Counted from the first letter of the stretch, positions 7,874 to 16,748 are shown. The stretch: DNA of 64,000 nt from Rhizobium glycinendophyticum (GCF_006443685.1 NZ_VFYP01000001.1:2046001-2110000); one strand, 5' to 3'. Numbers and translations are program-made. The notes: generated by a model from the sequence alone, not told the origin.

Positions 7874-9328
7874 TCAGCCAAGCAGGGCTCCCAGCCAGTC
7901 TTTCGACAGATGCGTCTCGAGTTCGGCCGCGACATCGTCGAGCGCCGCATCGACAAGGCTTCGATAATCGGTCCCGCCGCCGCGAATACCGAAACTCTCC
8001 AGAAGGCGCTCGCGATAGGCATCGCTTGAAAATAGCCCATGCAGATAGGTGCCGGCTATTCGTCCGTCAGCAGAGGTGGCGCCATCCGCTCGGCCATCGA
8101 TTGCAACCGGCGCCCTCGCCCGGTCGGCCCCCTCGGTCACCCCAAGGTGGATCTCGTAGCCGGAAAGCGGCACGTCGTAATCGAGGGAATGCGCCCGGCT
8201 GTTGCGCACCGTCTTCTCCGCCGCCATCACTGTATCGACGTCCAGCAGGCCGAGCCCCTCCACTGTGACGGGTGCCCCTTCCAGGCCGAGCGGGTCTGCA
8301 ACCGTGCGGCCCAGCATCTGATATCCGCCACAGATCCCGATCACGCGCCCGCCCCGTCTGACATGCAGCGCGAGATCGCGGTCCCAGCCATTCGCCCTGA
8401 ATTCCGCGAGATCGCCGATCGTCGATTTCGACCCAGGCAGGATGACCAGCCCCGCATCGACGGGCAACGGATCACCGCCCCGCACGAAGACAAGATCGAC
8501 TTCAGGCTCGAGGCGGAGCGGATCGAGGTCGTCGAAATTGGCGATCCGCGAGAGAACGGGCACGGCGATCTTCAGCGCTCCACCCTCGCCCCGGGCGAGC
8601 CTCTCCAGCACAACGGAATCCTCGGCGGGCAACCGGCTTGCCGCCTTAAGCCAGGGCACGACGCCGAAACACGGCCAGCCGGTAAAGCCGCCAATGGCCG
8701 AAATCCCTTCGTCAAACAACGTCACGTCGCCGCGAAACTTGTTGATGATGTAACCGGTGATCTGCCGCCGGTCCTCCTCCGTCAGGATCGTATGCGTGCC
8801 GACCAGCGAAGCGATCACCCCACCCCGATCGATGTCGCCGACCAGAACGACCGGAACATCCGCTCGCGTCGCAAATCCCATATTGGCGATATCGCCGGCC
8901 CGAAGGTTGATTTCGGCTGGCGAGCCCGCACCCTCGACGATCACGAGATCACGCCCCGCAGACACTTGCCGAAAGCTGTCCAGCACGGCCGCCATCAATT
9001 GCGGCTTCAGCCGCTGGTAATCGCGCCCCTTCGCCTGACCGAAAACCTTGCCCTGTACGATGATCTGGCTGCCCGTCTCGGTCTGCGGCTTCAACAGAAC
9101 CGGGTTCATGTGCACGCTGGTCGGTATGCGCGCGGCCAGCGCCTGCAACCACTGCGCCCGGCCGATCTCGCCTCCATCATCGGAAACGGCAGCATTGTTC
9201 GACATGTTCTGCGGCTTGAACGGCGCGACATTCAGGCCTCGGTTTGAGGCGAGCCGGCAGAGGCCGGCGACCAGTATCGTCTTTCCGACATCCGAGCCCG
9301 TTCCCTGCAGCATTATCGCTTTCGTCAT
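7874..9328 (-). CDS. cobQ: Cobyric acid synthase (adenosylcobyric acid synthase)
   Basis: Amidates carboxylate side chains of adenosylcobyrinic acid a,c-diamide in cobalamin synthesis, using glutamine and ATP. From the ATG at 9328 (preceded by CAGGACGGC) the protein has 484 residues. The N-terminal dethiobiotin-synthetase-like fold carries the P-loop GTGSDVGKT at 9-17. The C-terminal glutaminase carries the nucleophile in VIGICGGYQMLG and a conserved YLHGLF segment. No cobalamin riboswitch core was found upstream. Its position beside a corrinoid methyltransferase locus is suggestive, because that pathway needs B12. Confidence 0.95.
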   Translation of the reverse strand: MTKAIMLQGTGSDVGKTILVAGLCRLASNRGLNVAPFKPQNMSNNAAVSDDGGEIGRAQWLQALAARIPTSVHMNPVLLKPQTETGSQIIVQGKVFGQAKGRDYQRLKPQLMAAVLDSFRQVSAGRDLVIVEGAGSPAEINLRAGDIANMGFATRADVPVVLVGDIDRGGVIASLVGTHTILTEEDRRQITGYIINKFRGDVTLFDEGISAIGGFTGWPCFGVVPWLKAASRLPAEDSVVLERLARGEGGALKIAVPVLSRIANFDDLDPLRLEPEVDLVFVRGGDPLPVDAGLVILPGSKSTIGDLAEFRANGWDRDLALHVRRGGRVIGICGGYQMLGRTVADPLGLEGAPVTVEGLGLLDVDTVMAAEKTVRNSRAHSLDYDVPLSGYEIHLGVTEGADRARAPVAIDGRADGATSADGRIAGTYLHGLFSSDAYRERLLESFGIRGGGTDYRSLVDAALDDVAAELETHLSKDWLGALLG

Positions 9329-9572
9329 GCCGTCCTGTCCTGTCTGCGTCGCAAACCCGTTGCCCTGTTTTCGCTGCATTTGCCGCGCTTCCGCCATGAA
9401 GGCAGCCGCAGATACGACACTGCGACAGCCTGTCGCGTCGATCCCGCTCGCAATCGTCAGTTTGCGACAACCGATGGCGGTTTGTGATCTGGCGCAATCA
9501 CGACGGAAGGATTATCTGCGACATCAAGACCGGCGCTCCGGAAGAGAGCGCGGCACCTTTGAGGAAACACCC

Positions 9573-9701
9573 ATGCTCTACATCCTGCACAACCGCAATA
9601 GCCTCGCCATCGCCTGGAACGGCCGCGCTCCGTCGGCGGCACCCGTCGCCCGTTGGGAAGTTCGCGACCCGCGCAAGCCGCTTGGTCTGAAGAAGGCCTG
9701 A
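9573..9701 (+). CDS. Small hypothetical protein (42 aa)
   Basis: A short frame, MLYILHNRNSLAIAWNGRA..., preceded by GAGGAAACACCC. The sequence is basic and Trp-containing with no membrane segment. It ends in PLGLKKA. No family is recognised. The ribosome-binding site and codon use make it plausible, but with a single copy and no homologue visible here, confidence is modest. Confidence 0.4.
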   Translation: MLYILHNRNSLAIAWNGRAPSAAPVARWEVRDPRKPLGLKKA

Positions 9702-9770
9702 TCTCTGGGTTGGAACGTTTCTGCCGCTGGGCGGCATCTGGGATCCGTAACGGCTCTCCAGAAAAATAAA

Positions 9771-9801
9771 CGCCCCGGGACGCGATACAGGATCCGGGGC
9801 G
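9771..9801 (-). terminator. Rho-independent terminator reading leftward
   Basis: An 8-bp GC stem (CGCCCCGG / CCGGGGCG) with a 15-base loop. On the minus strand it is followed by TTTATTTTTC, the typical U tract. No minus-strand gene lies immediately to its right, so it may end a small RNA. Confidence 0.6.
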
Positions 9802-9939
9802 CAACCGCTGAGCAACATCGACGGCCCGTCCATCTATCGCGACAGGCGTTACCGGATCGTTATCGCGCCACCTTTCATTCACTTTTTTTGATTTTTTTTC
9901 ATCGGCGTCCAAAGGGGCGCCGAACCTGCGTTAGCGCCG

Positions 9940-9966
9940 CAGTTGAGACAGCCGACGTCTCAACTG
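9940..9966. repeat. Perfect 10-bp inverted repeat
   Basis: CAGTTGAGAC, seven bases, then GTCTCAACTG. The arms are perfect. It is followed by no U tract on either strand, so it is either an operator or part of an RNA structure. Confidence 0.5.
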
Positions 9967-10117
9967 GGAACGCGGCCACACGGCCTTGTCGCTCCAACCG
10001 GTCCGGCTGCCTCACACTTGTGCGTTATGGCCTCCAACACCGCACAAAATGCGGCATATTAAGTCGCTGCAATGATTAGCCGCGGGGCGGCCGCACTCCG
10101 CACCGCATGTCGGGAGG

Positions 10118-10134
10118 TTGATTTCTGAAATCAA
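10118..10134. promoter_or_regulatory. 7-3-7 palindrome upstream of the transporter operon
   Basis: TTGATTT-CTG-AAATCAA, perfect arms, located about 205 bases upstream of the binding-protein start codon. A candidate operator for the betaine/choline transporter; the regulator is not identified. Confidence 0.4.
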
Positions 10135-10338
10135 AGACGTAGGCTGGACGAGCGATACGTGATCGGCCGGGGCTTTTGCCCTCCAAGACAAGATCCGAAC
10201 GCGAGGAGTGCAGCGGCCGACCAGACGCGATCGGACCGGGCATTCCATGATGGATAACCATTGGCGGAGCGGTCAGCAGTAGCCGTAGCCGCCCGTCCCG
10301 ATGAACGCTGCTAGATAAGACTGGGAGGTCTTAACTCC

Positions 10339-11337
10339 ATGAAGAAGCTCCTCGCTGCCACGCTTTTCGCCGCGGGCATTTATGCAGCCGCTGGGTCCGC
10401 CCAGGCTGCCGAATGTGGCGATGTTTCGATCGCCGAAATGAACTGGGCCTCGGCCGGCGTCGCCGCCTATGTCGACAAGATCATTCTGGAAAGCGGCTAT
10501 GGCTGCACCGTGACCGTCGTCACCGGTGATACCATGCCGACCTTCGCTTCGATGAACGAGAAAGGCCAGCCCGACATCGCCCCGGAATTCTGGGTCAACG
10601 CCGTGCGCACCGCGCTTGACCAGGCGATTGCTGAAGGCCGTCTGATCCAGGCCGCACCGCTCCTCTCCGACGGGGGTGTCGAAGGCTGGTGGATTCCGAA
10701 GTTCATCGCTGATGAACATCCAGACATCAAGACGGTCGAGGACGCCCTGAAGCATCCGGAACTGTTCCCGGCTCCGGAAGATCCGTCCAAGGGCGCAGTG
10801 ACCAACTGCCCGTCCGGCTGGAACTGCCAGGTCTCCACCGCCAACCTCTACAAGGCGCTCGGCGCCAAGGACAAGGGCTTCGAACTGGTCGACACGGGCT
10901 CGGCTGCCGGCCTCGATGGCTCGATCGCCAACGCCTTTGAAAACAAGAAGGGCTGGCTCGGTTATTATTGGGCTCCGACCGCCATCCTCGGCAAGTACGA
11001 GATGGTCAAGCTCTCCTTCGGCGTAGACCATGACAAGGCCAACTGGGATGCCTGCACCGCGGTTCCGGATTGCCCGGATCCGAAGGTCAATGCCTATCCG
11101 GTCTCCGACGTCTACACCGTCGTCACCAAGGGCTTTGCCGAAAAGGCCGGCGTTGCCATGGACTACGTGAAGACCCGCAAATGGGACAACGCGACCGTCG
11201 GCAAGGTTCTGGCCTGGATGGAAGAAAACCAGGGCACCAATGAAGATGGCGCCAAGCACTTCCTTGAAACCTATCCGGAAATGTGGACCACCTGGGTTGC
11301 TCCGGAAGTTGCCGAAAAGGTCAAGGCTGCCCTCTGA
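10339..11337 (+). CDS. Glycine betaine/choline-type ABC transporter substrate-binding protein
   Basis: Periplasmic OpuAC/ProX-type solute receptor, 332 residues. A signal peptide (1-23, ending SAQAAE) is followed by a two-lobed OpuAC domain. Aromatic residues suited to a quaternary-ammonium cage are present, for example EMNW, PEFWVNAV, GWWIPK and GYYWAP. GGGAGG is placed nine bases before the ATG. A strong hairpin after the stop separates it from the permease. By family it should bind betaine, choline or a similar quaternary amine; the exact ligand cannot be read from sequence. Confidence 0.9.
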   Translation: MKKLLAATLFAAGIYAAAGSAQAAECGDVSIAEMNWASAGVAAYVDKIILESGYGCTVTVVTGDTMPTFASMNEKGQPDIAPEFWVNAVRTALDQAIAEGRLIQAAPLLSDGGVEGWWIPKFIADEHPDIKTVEDALKHPELFPAPEDPSKGAVTNCPSGWNCQVSTANLYKALGAKDKGFELVDTGSAAGLDGSIANAFENKKGWLGYYWAPTAILGKYEMVKLSFGVDHDKANWDACTAVPDCPDPKVNAYPVSDVYTVVTKGFAEKAGVAMDYVKTRKWDNATVGKVLAWMEENQGTNEDGAKHFLETYPEMWTTWVAPEVAEKVKAAL

Positions 11338-11359
11338 CCTCACGGTCTATCGACAGAAT

Positions 11360-11387
11360 GCGGCGGGTGTCTCACCCGCCGCAATTT
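11360..11387 (+). terminator. Hairpin between binding-protein and permease genes
   Basis: A perfect 10-bp stem GCGGCGGGTG / CACCCGCCGC with a TCT loop, followed by AATTTTC. It is probably a partial terminator or RNA-stabilising hairpin that lets the binding protein be made in excess of the membrane components. Confidence 0.7.
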
Positions 11388-11574
11388 TCACGAAGCGGCG
11401 TGCCGCATTGCGCCATTCGAAAGCTCCCGACGTCGCAGATGGCATGAATTCCCAAGAGGAACTCGGTTAGCCTGTCGTTCGTGATGCGGACCGAGGCGAC
11501 AGATGCAACGCCGCGAACGCCCTCGCCGCACCCCCGGGTGTCTTCAACGAGCAAGGGTCGATAAGGGGACAAAA

Positions 11575-12489
11575 ATGGCTTCGACTTTATGCAATTATCT
11601 GCCGGAACTGCTCTGCAAGTTTCCGGCGATCGACCAGACGCTCATGCGCGGTGTGCGCAAGACCGTCGATGACAGCTTCAAAAGCTTTGTGCGCGCCTAC
11701 GGCAACGTCATCGACGCGCTGACAACGCCCCTGCAGCACTTCCTCAACGGGCTGGAATCACTTTTCGTCAATACCCCGTGGTTCATCATCCTCGCCGTCA
11801 TGGTTCTGGTGGTATATTTTGCAAGCCGAAACATGCGCATTGTCGCGGTCACCGTGATCGGCATGCTCTTCATCGGCCTGGTCGGCCTGTGGGAAGACAC
11901 GATGATTACGCTCGCGATCGTCACCGTCTCCACCCTTCTTGCCATTGTTATCGGTATCCCGATTGGCATCCTGATGGCCCGCTCCGACCGCGCCCAGTCG
12001 GTGGTCAATCCCATCCTCGACGTCATGCAGACGCTGCCGAGTTTCGTCTACCTGATCCCCGTCGTCATGATCTTCGGCATCGGCAAGGTCCCGGGCGTCA
12101 TCGCCGTCGTGATCTATGCCGTACCGCCAATGATCCGCCTCACCAATCTCGGTATCCGGCTTGTCGATCGCGAGGTGCTCGAAGCTGCAGACGCGTTCGG
12201 CTCTTCGCCGGGCCAGAAGCTGATGAACGTGCAGATCCCGCTGGCGCTTCCGACGGTCATGGCCGGCATCAACCAGACCATCATGATGTCCCTCGCCATG
12301 GTCGTCGTCGCCTCGATGATCGGCGTCGGCGGTCTCGGCAAGAACGTGCTTCAGGCGATCTCCAACCAGTTCCTGACGATCGGTTTCCTCAACGGCTTCG
12401 CGCTTGTCGCGATCGCCATCATCTTCGACCGCACCAGCCAGGCATATGGCAAGCGCCTTCAGCGCCACACGGAGGTAGTCCATGGCTAG
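11575..12489 (+). CDS. Glycine betaine/choline-type ABC transporter permease (ProW family)
   Basis: Inner-membrane permease, 304 residues from the ATG at 11575 (AAGGGGAC upstream). An N-terminal amphipathic stretch (about 1-60) is followed by several hydrophobic helices. The BPD_transp_1 coupling loop EAADAFGSSPGQKLMNVQIPLALP lies near residues 206-229. It overlaps the ATPase start by eight bases, so the two are translationally coupled. The length and single-permease organisation match ProW/ChoW systems. Confidence 0.92.
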   Translation: MASTLCNYLPELLCKFPAIDQTLMRGVRKTVDDSFKSFVRAYGNVIDALTTPLQHFLNGLESLFVNTPWFIILAVMVLVVYFASRNMRIVAVTVIGMLFIGLVGLWEDTMITLAIVTVSTLLAIVIGIPIGILMARSDRAQSVVNPILDVMQTLPSFVYLIPVVMIFGIGKVPGVIAVVIYAVPPMIRLTNLGIRLVDREVLEAADAFGSSPGQKLMNVQIPLALPTVMAGINQTIMMSLAMVVVASMIGVGGLGKNVLQAISNQFLTIGFLNGFALVAIAIIFDRTSQAYGKRLQRHTEVVHG

Positions 12490-13534
12490 TCACGGCATTG
12501 AAATCAGGAACCTTTACAAGATTTTCGGCCCCAATGGCGCTGCGCATATCGAAGCGGTCAAAGCAGGGATCTCGAAGTCGGAGCTGAACGAGAAGCACGG
12601 CCATGTGCTGGGCCTCAAGGACATCAACATCTCCATGCCCGCCGGTGGCATCACCGTCGTCATGGGACTGTCGGGTTCCGGCAAGTCGACGCTGATCCGT
12701 CACATCAACCGGCTGATCGAGCCAACATCGGGCGAAGTGCTCTATGACGGTGTCGATGTCTGTCAGATGAACCAGCTGGAACTGCGCGAATTCCGCCGCC
12801 ACAAGACGGCAATGGTCTTCCAGAAATTCGCCCTCCTGCCCCATCGCACGGTGCTAGAAAACACGGTCTACGGCCTCGACATTCAGGGTATTCCACGCTC
12901 GAAAAGCGAGGAGATCGGTCGCCGCTGGATTGACCGGGTCGGCCTCGCCGGTTTCGAGGGGCATTATCCAAACCAGCTGTCGGGCGGCATGCAGCAGCGC
13001 GTCGGTCTTGCCCGTGCGCTGTCCAACGACGCCGACATTCTGTTGATGGACGAAGCCTATTCCGCTCTCGACCCGCTGATCCGCGTCGACATGCAGACCG
13101 TGCTGCTCGACTTGCAGCAGGAGTTGAAGAAGACGGTGGTGTTCATCACCCACGATCTCGACGAGGCGCTACGCCTCGGCGACAAGATCGCCATCCTGCG
13201 GGATGGCCAGGTTATCCAGCAGGGCTCCGGCCAGGATATCGTGCTGCAGCCGGCCGACGACTACATCTCCGCCTTCGTCAAGGAAGTGAACCGCGGTCGC
13301 GTCATCATGCTCGGCACCATCATGTCGCCCTCGACAATGGCGGCCGAAGGCTTGGCACTGCCGAGTGACATGGTTCTGGAAACAGCAGCCCGGATGATGA
13401 CCGAGGCCCGCCAGACCAGCGCAAACGTCGTTGATGAGGCGGGCAAACCCGTCGGTCATGTCGATCTACAGCAGATCATCGGCGCCATGGTCACGCCCAA
13501 AAGCCACGAAGACAACCAGATCGCCGCCGCGTAA
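12482..13534 (+). CDS. Glycine betaine/choline-type ABC transporter ATPase (ProV family)
   Basis: Cytosolic ATPase, 350 residues. The Walker A GLSGSGKS is at 62-69, the Q-loop is in MVFQKFALLPHRTV, the signature is LSGGMQQRVGLARAL, Walker B is ILLMDEAYSALD, and a switch histidine sits in FITHDLDEAL. The residues after about 270 (GRVIMLGTIM... VVDEAGKPVGHVDLQQI) resemble the CBS-type regulatory tail of ProV/OpuAA proteins in shortened form. The insertion between residues 18 and 45 is also typical of this subfamily. Confidence 0.93.
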   Translation: MASHGIEIRNLYKIFGPNGAAHIEAVKAGISKSELNEKHGHVLGLKDINISMPAGGITVVMGLSGSGKSTLIRHINRLIEPTSGEVLYDGVDVCQMNQLELREFRRHKTAMVFQKFALLPHRTVLENTVYGLDIQGIPRSKSEEIGRRWIDRVGLAGFEGHYPNQLSGGMQQRVGLARALSNDADILLMDEAYSALDPLIRVDMQTVLLDLQQELKKTVVFITHDLDEALRLGDKIAILRDGQVIQQGSGQDIVLQPADDYISAFVKEVNRGRVIMLGTIMSPSTMAAEGLALPSDMVLETAARMMTEARQTSANVVDEAGKPVGHVDLQQIIGAMVTPKSHEDNQIAAA

Positions 13535-13557
13535 TCGCTGGTATCAACACGATGACA

Positions 13558-13589
13558 CGGCCTCGCCATCGGCGGGGCCGTTTCGCTTT
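13558..13589 (+). terminator. Terminator after the transporter operon
   Basis: A ten-pair stem (CGGCCTCGCC / GGCGGGGCCG, one G-U pair) with an ATC loop, followed by TTTCGCTTTC. It separates the ABC operon from the methyltransferase gene at 13671. Confidence 0.7.
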
Positions 13590-13620
13590 CTGCCGTCTGC
13601 TGGAAAACCGCAATTGAAAT

Positions 13621-13642
13621 CACATAAAGACTTCTTTATATG
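13621..13642. promoter_or_regulatory. 10-2-10 palindromic operator candidate before the betaine-homocysteine methyltransferase gene
   Basis: CACATAAAGA-CT-TCTTTATATG: the arms match in nine of ten positions and the site sits 28 bases upstream of the ATG at 13671. The spacing and AT-rich core are those of a dimeric repressor site overlapping a promoter. Alphaproteobacterial methionine-cycle genes are often controlled by ArsR-family SAM/SAH sensors with AT-rich palindromes. Linking this site to such a regulator is inference. Confidence 0.5.
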
Positions 13643-13670
13643 ATTGGTCAAATCATCAGAGGAATTCACC

Positions 13671-14687
13671 ATGGCAACCGCGTCCAATCCGCTCTCCGAA
13701 CTCCTGGCCGAAAAGGGTGTGCTGCTCGCCGATGGCGCAACCGGCACAAACCTGTTTGCGCAAGGGCTTGAGGCCGGTGAAGCGCCGGAATTATGGAACG
13801 AGGCGGAGCCGCACAAGATCGTCAAGCTGCATCAGGATTTCGTCGATGCCGGGGCTGACATCATCCTCACCAATTCCTTTGGCGGCACCCGCCACCGGTT
13901 GAAGCTGCACAACGCCCAGGATCGCGTCTTCGACCTCAACAAGAAGGCGGCCGAAATCGCCCGCAGCGTCGCCGACAAGGCCCCCCGCAAGGTCATCGTC
14001 GCCGGCTCCGTCGGCCCGACCGGCGAACTGCTGATCCCGCTCGGTGCCATGAGCTACGAGGATGCGGTCGCCGCCTTCGTCGAGCAGATGGAAGGTCTCA
14101 AAGCCGGCGGCGTCGACGTCGCCTGGATCGAGACCATGTCCTCGCCGGACGAAATTCGTGCCGCAGCCGAGGCCGCGGTCAAGGTCGGCCTGCCCTACAC
14201 GTTCACCGGCTCCTTCGATACCGCCGGCAAGACCATGATGGGCCTCGACCCGAAGAACATTCACGGCGTTGCGCCTGACATCGGTTCCGGCCCGCTCGCT
14301 GTCGGCGCCAATTGCGGTGTGGGAGCCTCGGATATCCTCGCGAGCCTCCTGGATATGACCGAAGCCGATCCGGCCGCCACGGTCATCGTCAAGGGCAATT
14401 GCGGTATCCCGGAATTCCGCGGCTCGGAAATCTTCTATTCCGGCACCCCGCCCCTGATGGCCGACTACGCCCGCCTCGCCCGCGATGCCGGCGCCAAGAT
14501 CATCGGCGGCTGCTGCGGCACCTCCTGCGGCCACCTCGCCGCGATGCGCGCAGCACTCGACGACTACACGCCCGGCCCGCGTCCGACGATCGAAACCATT
14601 GTCGACCGCATCGGTCCGCTGCGCAACAAGACGGCAAGCGAATCGAGTGCCCAGGACAGTGGCCGCCGCAGCCGCCGTCGCGGCTGA
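13671..14687 (+). CDS. Homocysteine S-methyltransferase, betaine-homocysteine methyltransferase type
   Basis: Zinc enzyme that transfers a methyl group to homocysteine to form methionine; betaine is the expected donor given the adjoining transporter. The protein is 338 residues from the ATG at 13671 (AGAGGAATTCACC upstream). It begins with the family signature LLADGATGTNLFAQGL. The zinc ligands are Cys in VGANCGVG and the vicinal cysteines of GGCCGT. The C-terminus is Arg/Ser-rich (SGRRSRRRG). A bacterial SmtA-like protein using S-methylmethionine is the main alternative. It is probably transcribed alone, behind the palindrome at 13621. Confidence 0.85.
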   Translation: MATASNPLSELLAEKGVLLADGATGTNLFAQGLEAGEAPELWNEAEPHKIVKLHQDFVDAGADIILTNSFGGTRHRLKLHNAQDRVFDLNKKAAEIARSVADKAPRKVIVAGSVGPTGELLIPLGAMSYEDAVAAFVEQMEGLKAGGVDVAWIETMSSPDEIRAAAEAAVKVGLPYTFTGSFDTAGKTMMGLDPKNIHGVAPDIGSGPLAVGANCGVGASDILASLLDMTEADPAATVIVKGNCGIPEFRGSEIFYSGTPPLMADYARLARDAGAKIIGGCCGTSCGHLAAMRAALDDYTPGPRPTIETIVDRIGPLRNKTASESSAQDSGRRSRRRG

Positions 14688-14853
14688 CGTTGAGTGGGTT
14701 GAGCCGCCTCGTCTGTCACCCACAGCATGGCGGAATAAGCTCAACCAGCCTCGGGCAATCTTGCCATGCTGTAGCTGAACCTAATGGATGTGGCATCCGA
14801 TGCCGCATCCGTCAGACATAGTTACGAGCCTGAGCAAACCGAGGAGTGCCTCC

Positions 14854-15195
14854 ATGTCCGCCGCCATCGACCGCGAAACCGTCGCCGAAAAGCTCGCAAG
14901 CCTGCAGGCCACCGACCAGGATTTTGTGAAGCTGCTTTTCGACAACCCGGCTCAGGACGAACTGACCATCGAGGGCCTTTATCTTTACCTCGAGCGCGCC
15001 GCCGAAGCCCGCTTTCTCAATACGCTGAAGCTTGAGAAGGCCGGCGAGTGGATCGGCCTCAATGCCCCTGCCCGCCTCCAGATCCGCCTGACGGAAACGG
15101 CAAAGTCCAGCCAGCATCCGGCCTATGCTGCCTTCCGCGCCGGCCTTACCCGCTCCGGCGGCCTGGAACGCGCCTATCCGAAGGCAGCCGTCTGA
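14854..15195 (+). CDS. Hypothetical protein, helical, 113 aa
   Basis: No family is recognised. The ATG at 14854 follows GAGGAGTGCCTCC. The protein is soluble and predicted mostly helical: an N-terminal helix (AIDRETVAEKLASL), a central LTIEGLYLYLERAAEARFLNTLKLEKAGEW segment and a basic C-terminus. It follows the homocysteine methyltransferase gene by 166 bases on the same strand, and converges with the glycosidase-like gene. Confidence 0.7.
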   Translation: MSAAIDRETVAEKLASLQATDQDFVKLLFDNPAQDELTIEGLYLYLERAAEARFLNTLKLEKAGEWIGLNAPARLQIRLTETAKSSQHPAYAAFRAGLTRSGGLERAYPKAAV

Positions 15196-15197
15196 CG

Positions 15198-15965
15198 TCA
15201 TTGCCGGATTGGCGCGCTGACCGAAAGAATCGGCCCCATCGGAAACAGTCGGTCATCGCGGTTCTGATCTGCGATGAAGGCGCTTGAAATCGACCCGTCG
15301 AGATAAAGCGCATTCCGGCAGCCGAGCCGATCGCGAAACAAGGTGGCGAAATCGTAGAACCGCACCGGCACCTTTGAAATCACCATATGCACCCGGCCCG
15401 CCGCATCGACGCCCACCCCGTTGCGAATCTTCAGACTGTCGCTGTCGGCCAGAAACCGCGGGTGCAGCTTTCCGTCGATCACCAGCATTGGCCCGGACTG
15501 CGTCGCGAAATCGGGTGTCACCCCGCGCTTCTGATGGGCCATTGTCTCCATCACCTCCGCGCGCCCATCTTTCATCAGGAAGACGCCATTCGGCAGAAGA
15601 TGGAAATTGCCAAAGCCACTGCCTGTCACGGCCGGCTTCACGACATGGCCGTATTCGACGAACAACCCGACCGGCGACCGGTCGTCGTGATACATCCCGG
15701 CATTCATGGCAAACAGAAGCACCCGGCGCTCGGCCCAGAGCTGCCGCCTGAGCGGATCGAAGCCGCCATAGATCTTTCCTTCGGGGTCGGCAAGATGCAG
15801 CCTGATATCGACCGTTTCGGGATCGAACTGGCACCCGATATAAATGCCCGTCGGCTCGCGTAACTCCGAACAGGCACCCTGCGCCACCTGAGCGAAGGCC
15901 GGCCCGGCGAGACTGCCCAGGAAAAACCCCGCAAGCGGGCAGAGAATCCGAAAGATAAAGCGCAC
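15198..15965 (-). CDS. Phosphodiester glycosidase family (DUF2233/NAGPA) secreted protein
   Basis: A 255-residue exported protein that starts with GTG at 15965, preceded by GGGAGGAAC. A signal peptide covers about 1-25 (ending AFAQ). Family motifs appear in order: AMNAGMYHDD, PNGVFLMKDG, ATQSGPMLV, RNGVGV and ALYLDGSIS. The family includes the human uncovering enzyme NAGPA and bacterial exopolysaccharide-related proteins, which hydrolyse a sugar 1-phosphodiester bond in the periplasm or wall. Its substrate here is unknown. Confidence 0.85.
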   Translation of the reverse strand: MRFIFRILCPLAGFFLGSLAGPAFAQVAQGACSELREPTGIYIGCQFDPETVDIRLHLADPEGKIYGGFDPLRRQLWAERRVLLFAMNAGMYHDDRSPVGLFVEYGHVVKPAVTGSGFGNFHLLPNGVFLMKDGRAEVMETMAHQKRGVTPDFATQSGPMLVIDGKLHPRFLADSDSLKIRNGVGVDAAGRVHMVISKVPVRFYDFATLFRDRLGCRNALYLDGSISSAFIADQNRDDRLFPMGPILSVSAPIRQ

Positions 15966-16031
15966 CGTTCCTCCCTAGGTTTTCCGCGCTGCTTGCCGTC
16001 GATTCCCGGCAATTGCAGGGCAGCGCCGTGA

Positions 16032-16748
16032 TCAGTGTCCCGGCAAGGTCAGTGCCTGCATGTGAAATCTCACCTGTGCCTGTGGATACCGGTAGGCGAC
16101 GCCGATCGGACAGGCATCCCTCGCCAGACAGCCGCCATCAGTGCAACCCGACTGCCCGGCAATGGTTGCGAGATGAATTCGACAACCGGTCACGTCGAAT
16201 CGGTCGGGCATCACCGCCCCGGCGGGGCAGGCAGAAAGACAAGGTTTCTCCGCGCAATCATCGCATGGATGCCGGCCTTGAGATCGTGAACCTGATGCGT
16301 CGACATCGTCGGCATGCCACTCCGCAAACGCCAGCGCCCCACGAAAACTAAGCCATAGACCAAACGCCGGATGGATCAGCAAACCAAGCGGCGAAGCCCG
16401 CAGCCCTTCGGCCTGCATCGCCCAGGACTGGAACGGTTGGTAAGGCGCCCGTGACGGATAGAAGGCGTGCGCACCAAGGTCTGCGGCAATGGGGTCGAGC
16501 ACGACCTCTGACCACCGGTCGAGCGGGTCGGATCCTCCGCCATCGACCTGCCTGTCCCGCCAGGCCGTAAACGCCGACCACATGGCCCCACCCGTCACTC
16601 CAATCAGCACCACAGCCTGAGCGTTCTGCCCCCCTTCCAATGCCGGCGCAGCCTCTCCCGGTTGAAACCGCACCACGCCCCGCCGCATTAGCCCCTGCGG
16701 CTCCAGCAACGCATCGAGCCGTTCTACAACGTCAAAAGGGCCGCTCAT
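16032..16748 (-). CDS. Two-[4Fe-4S] ferredoxin-type protein
   Basis: A 238-residue soluble protein. The C-terminal part has two cysteine clusters: CDDCAEKPCLSACPAG (about 162-177) and CTDGGCLARDACPIG further on. The spacing resembles the iron-sulfur domain of epoxyqueuosine reductase and related ferredoxins, but the corrinoid-binding half of QueG is absent. The N-terminal 150 residues are not assigned. It lies 98 bases downstream of the mttB-family gene on the same strand, so an electron-transfer role for reductive reactivation of the corrinoid protein is possible but unproven. Confidence 0.75.
   Translation of the reverse strand: MSGPFDVVERLDALLEPQGLMRRGVVRFQPGEAAPALEGGQNAQAVVLIGVTGGAMWSAFTAWRDRQVDGGGSDPLDRWSEVVLDPIAADLGAHAFYPSRAPYQPFQSWAMQAEGLRASPLGLLIHPAFGLWLSFRGALAFAEWHADDVDASGSRSQGRHPCDDCAEKPCLSACPAGAVMPDRFDVTGCRIHLATIAGQSGCTDGGCLARDACPIGVAYRYPQAQVRFHMQALTLPGH

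Larger units (their letters stand above)
9702..10338. other. Long intergenic leader with several inverted repeats
   Basis: About 640 bases without a supported gene, upstream of the ABC transporter operon. It holds a minus-strand terminator-like hairpin (9771-9801), a perfect 10-bp inverted repeat at 9940-9966, a 7-3-7 palindrome at 10118-10134, and an unusual T-rich tract near 9880-9899. The right part probably carries the transporter promoter. The left part may encode a small RNA on the minus strand. Confidence 0.5.

Noticed and set aside
7874..10338. Cobalamin riboswitch near cobQ or the transporter
   Set aside because: No B12-box core or matching flanking sequence was found upstream of either gene.
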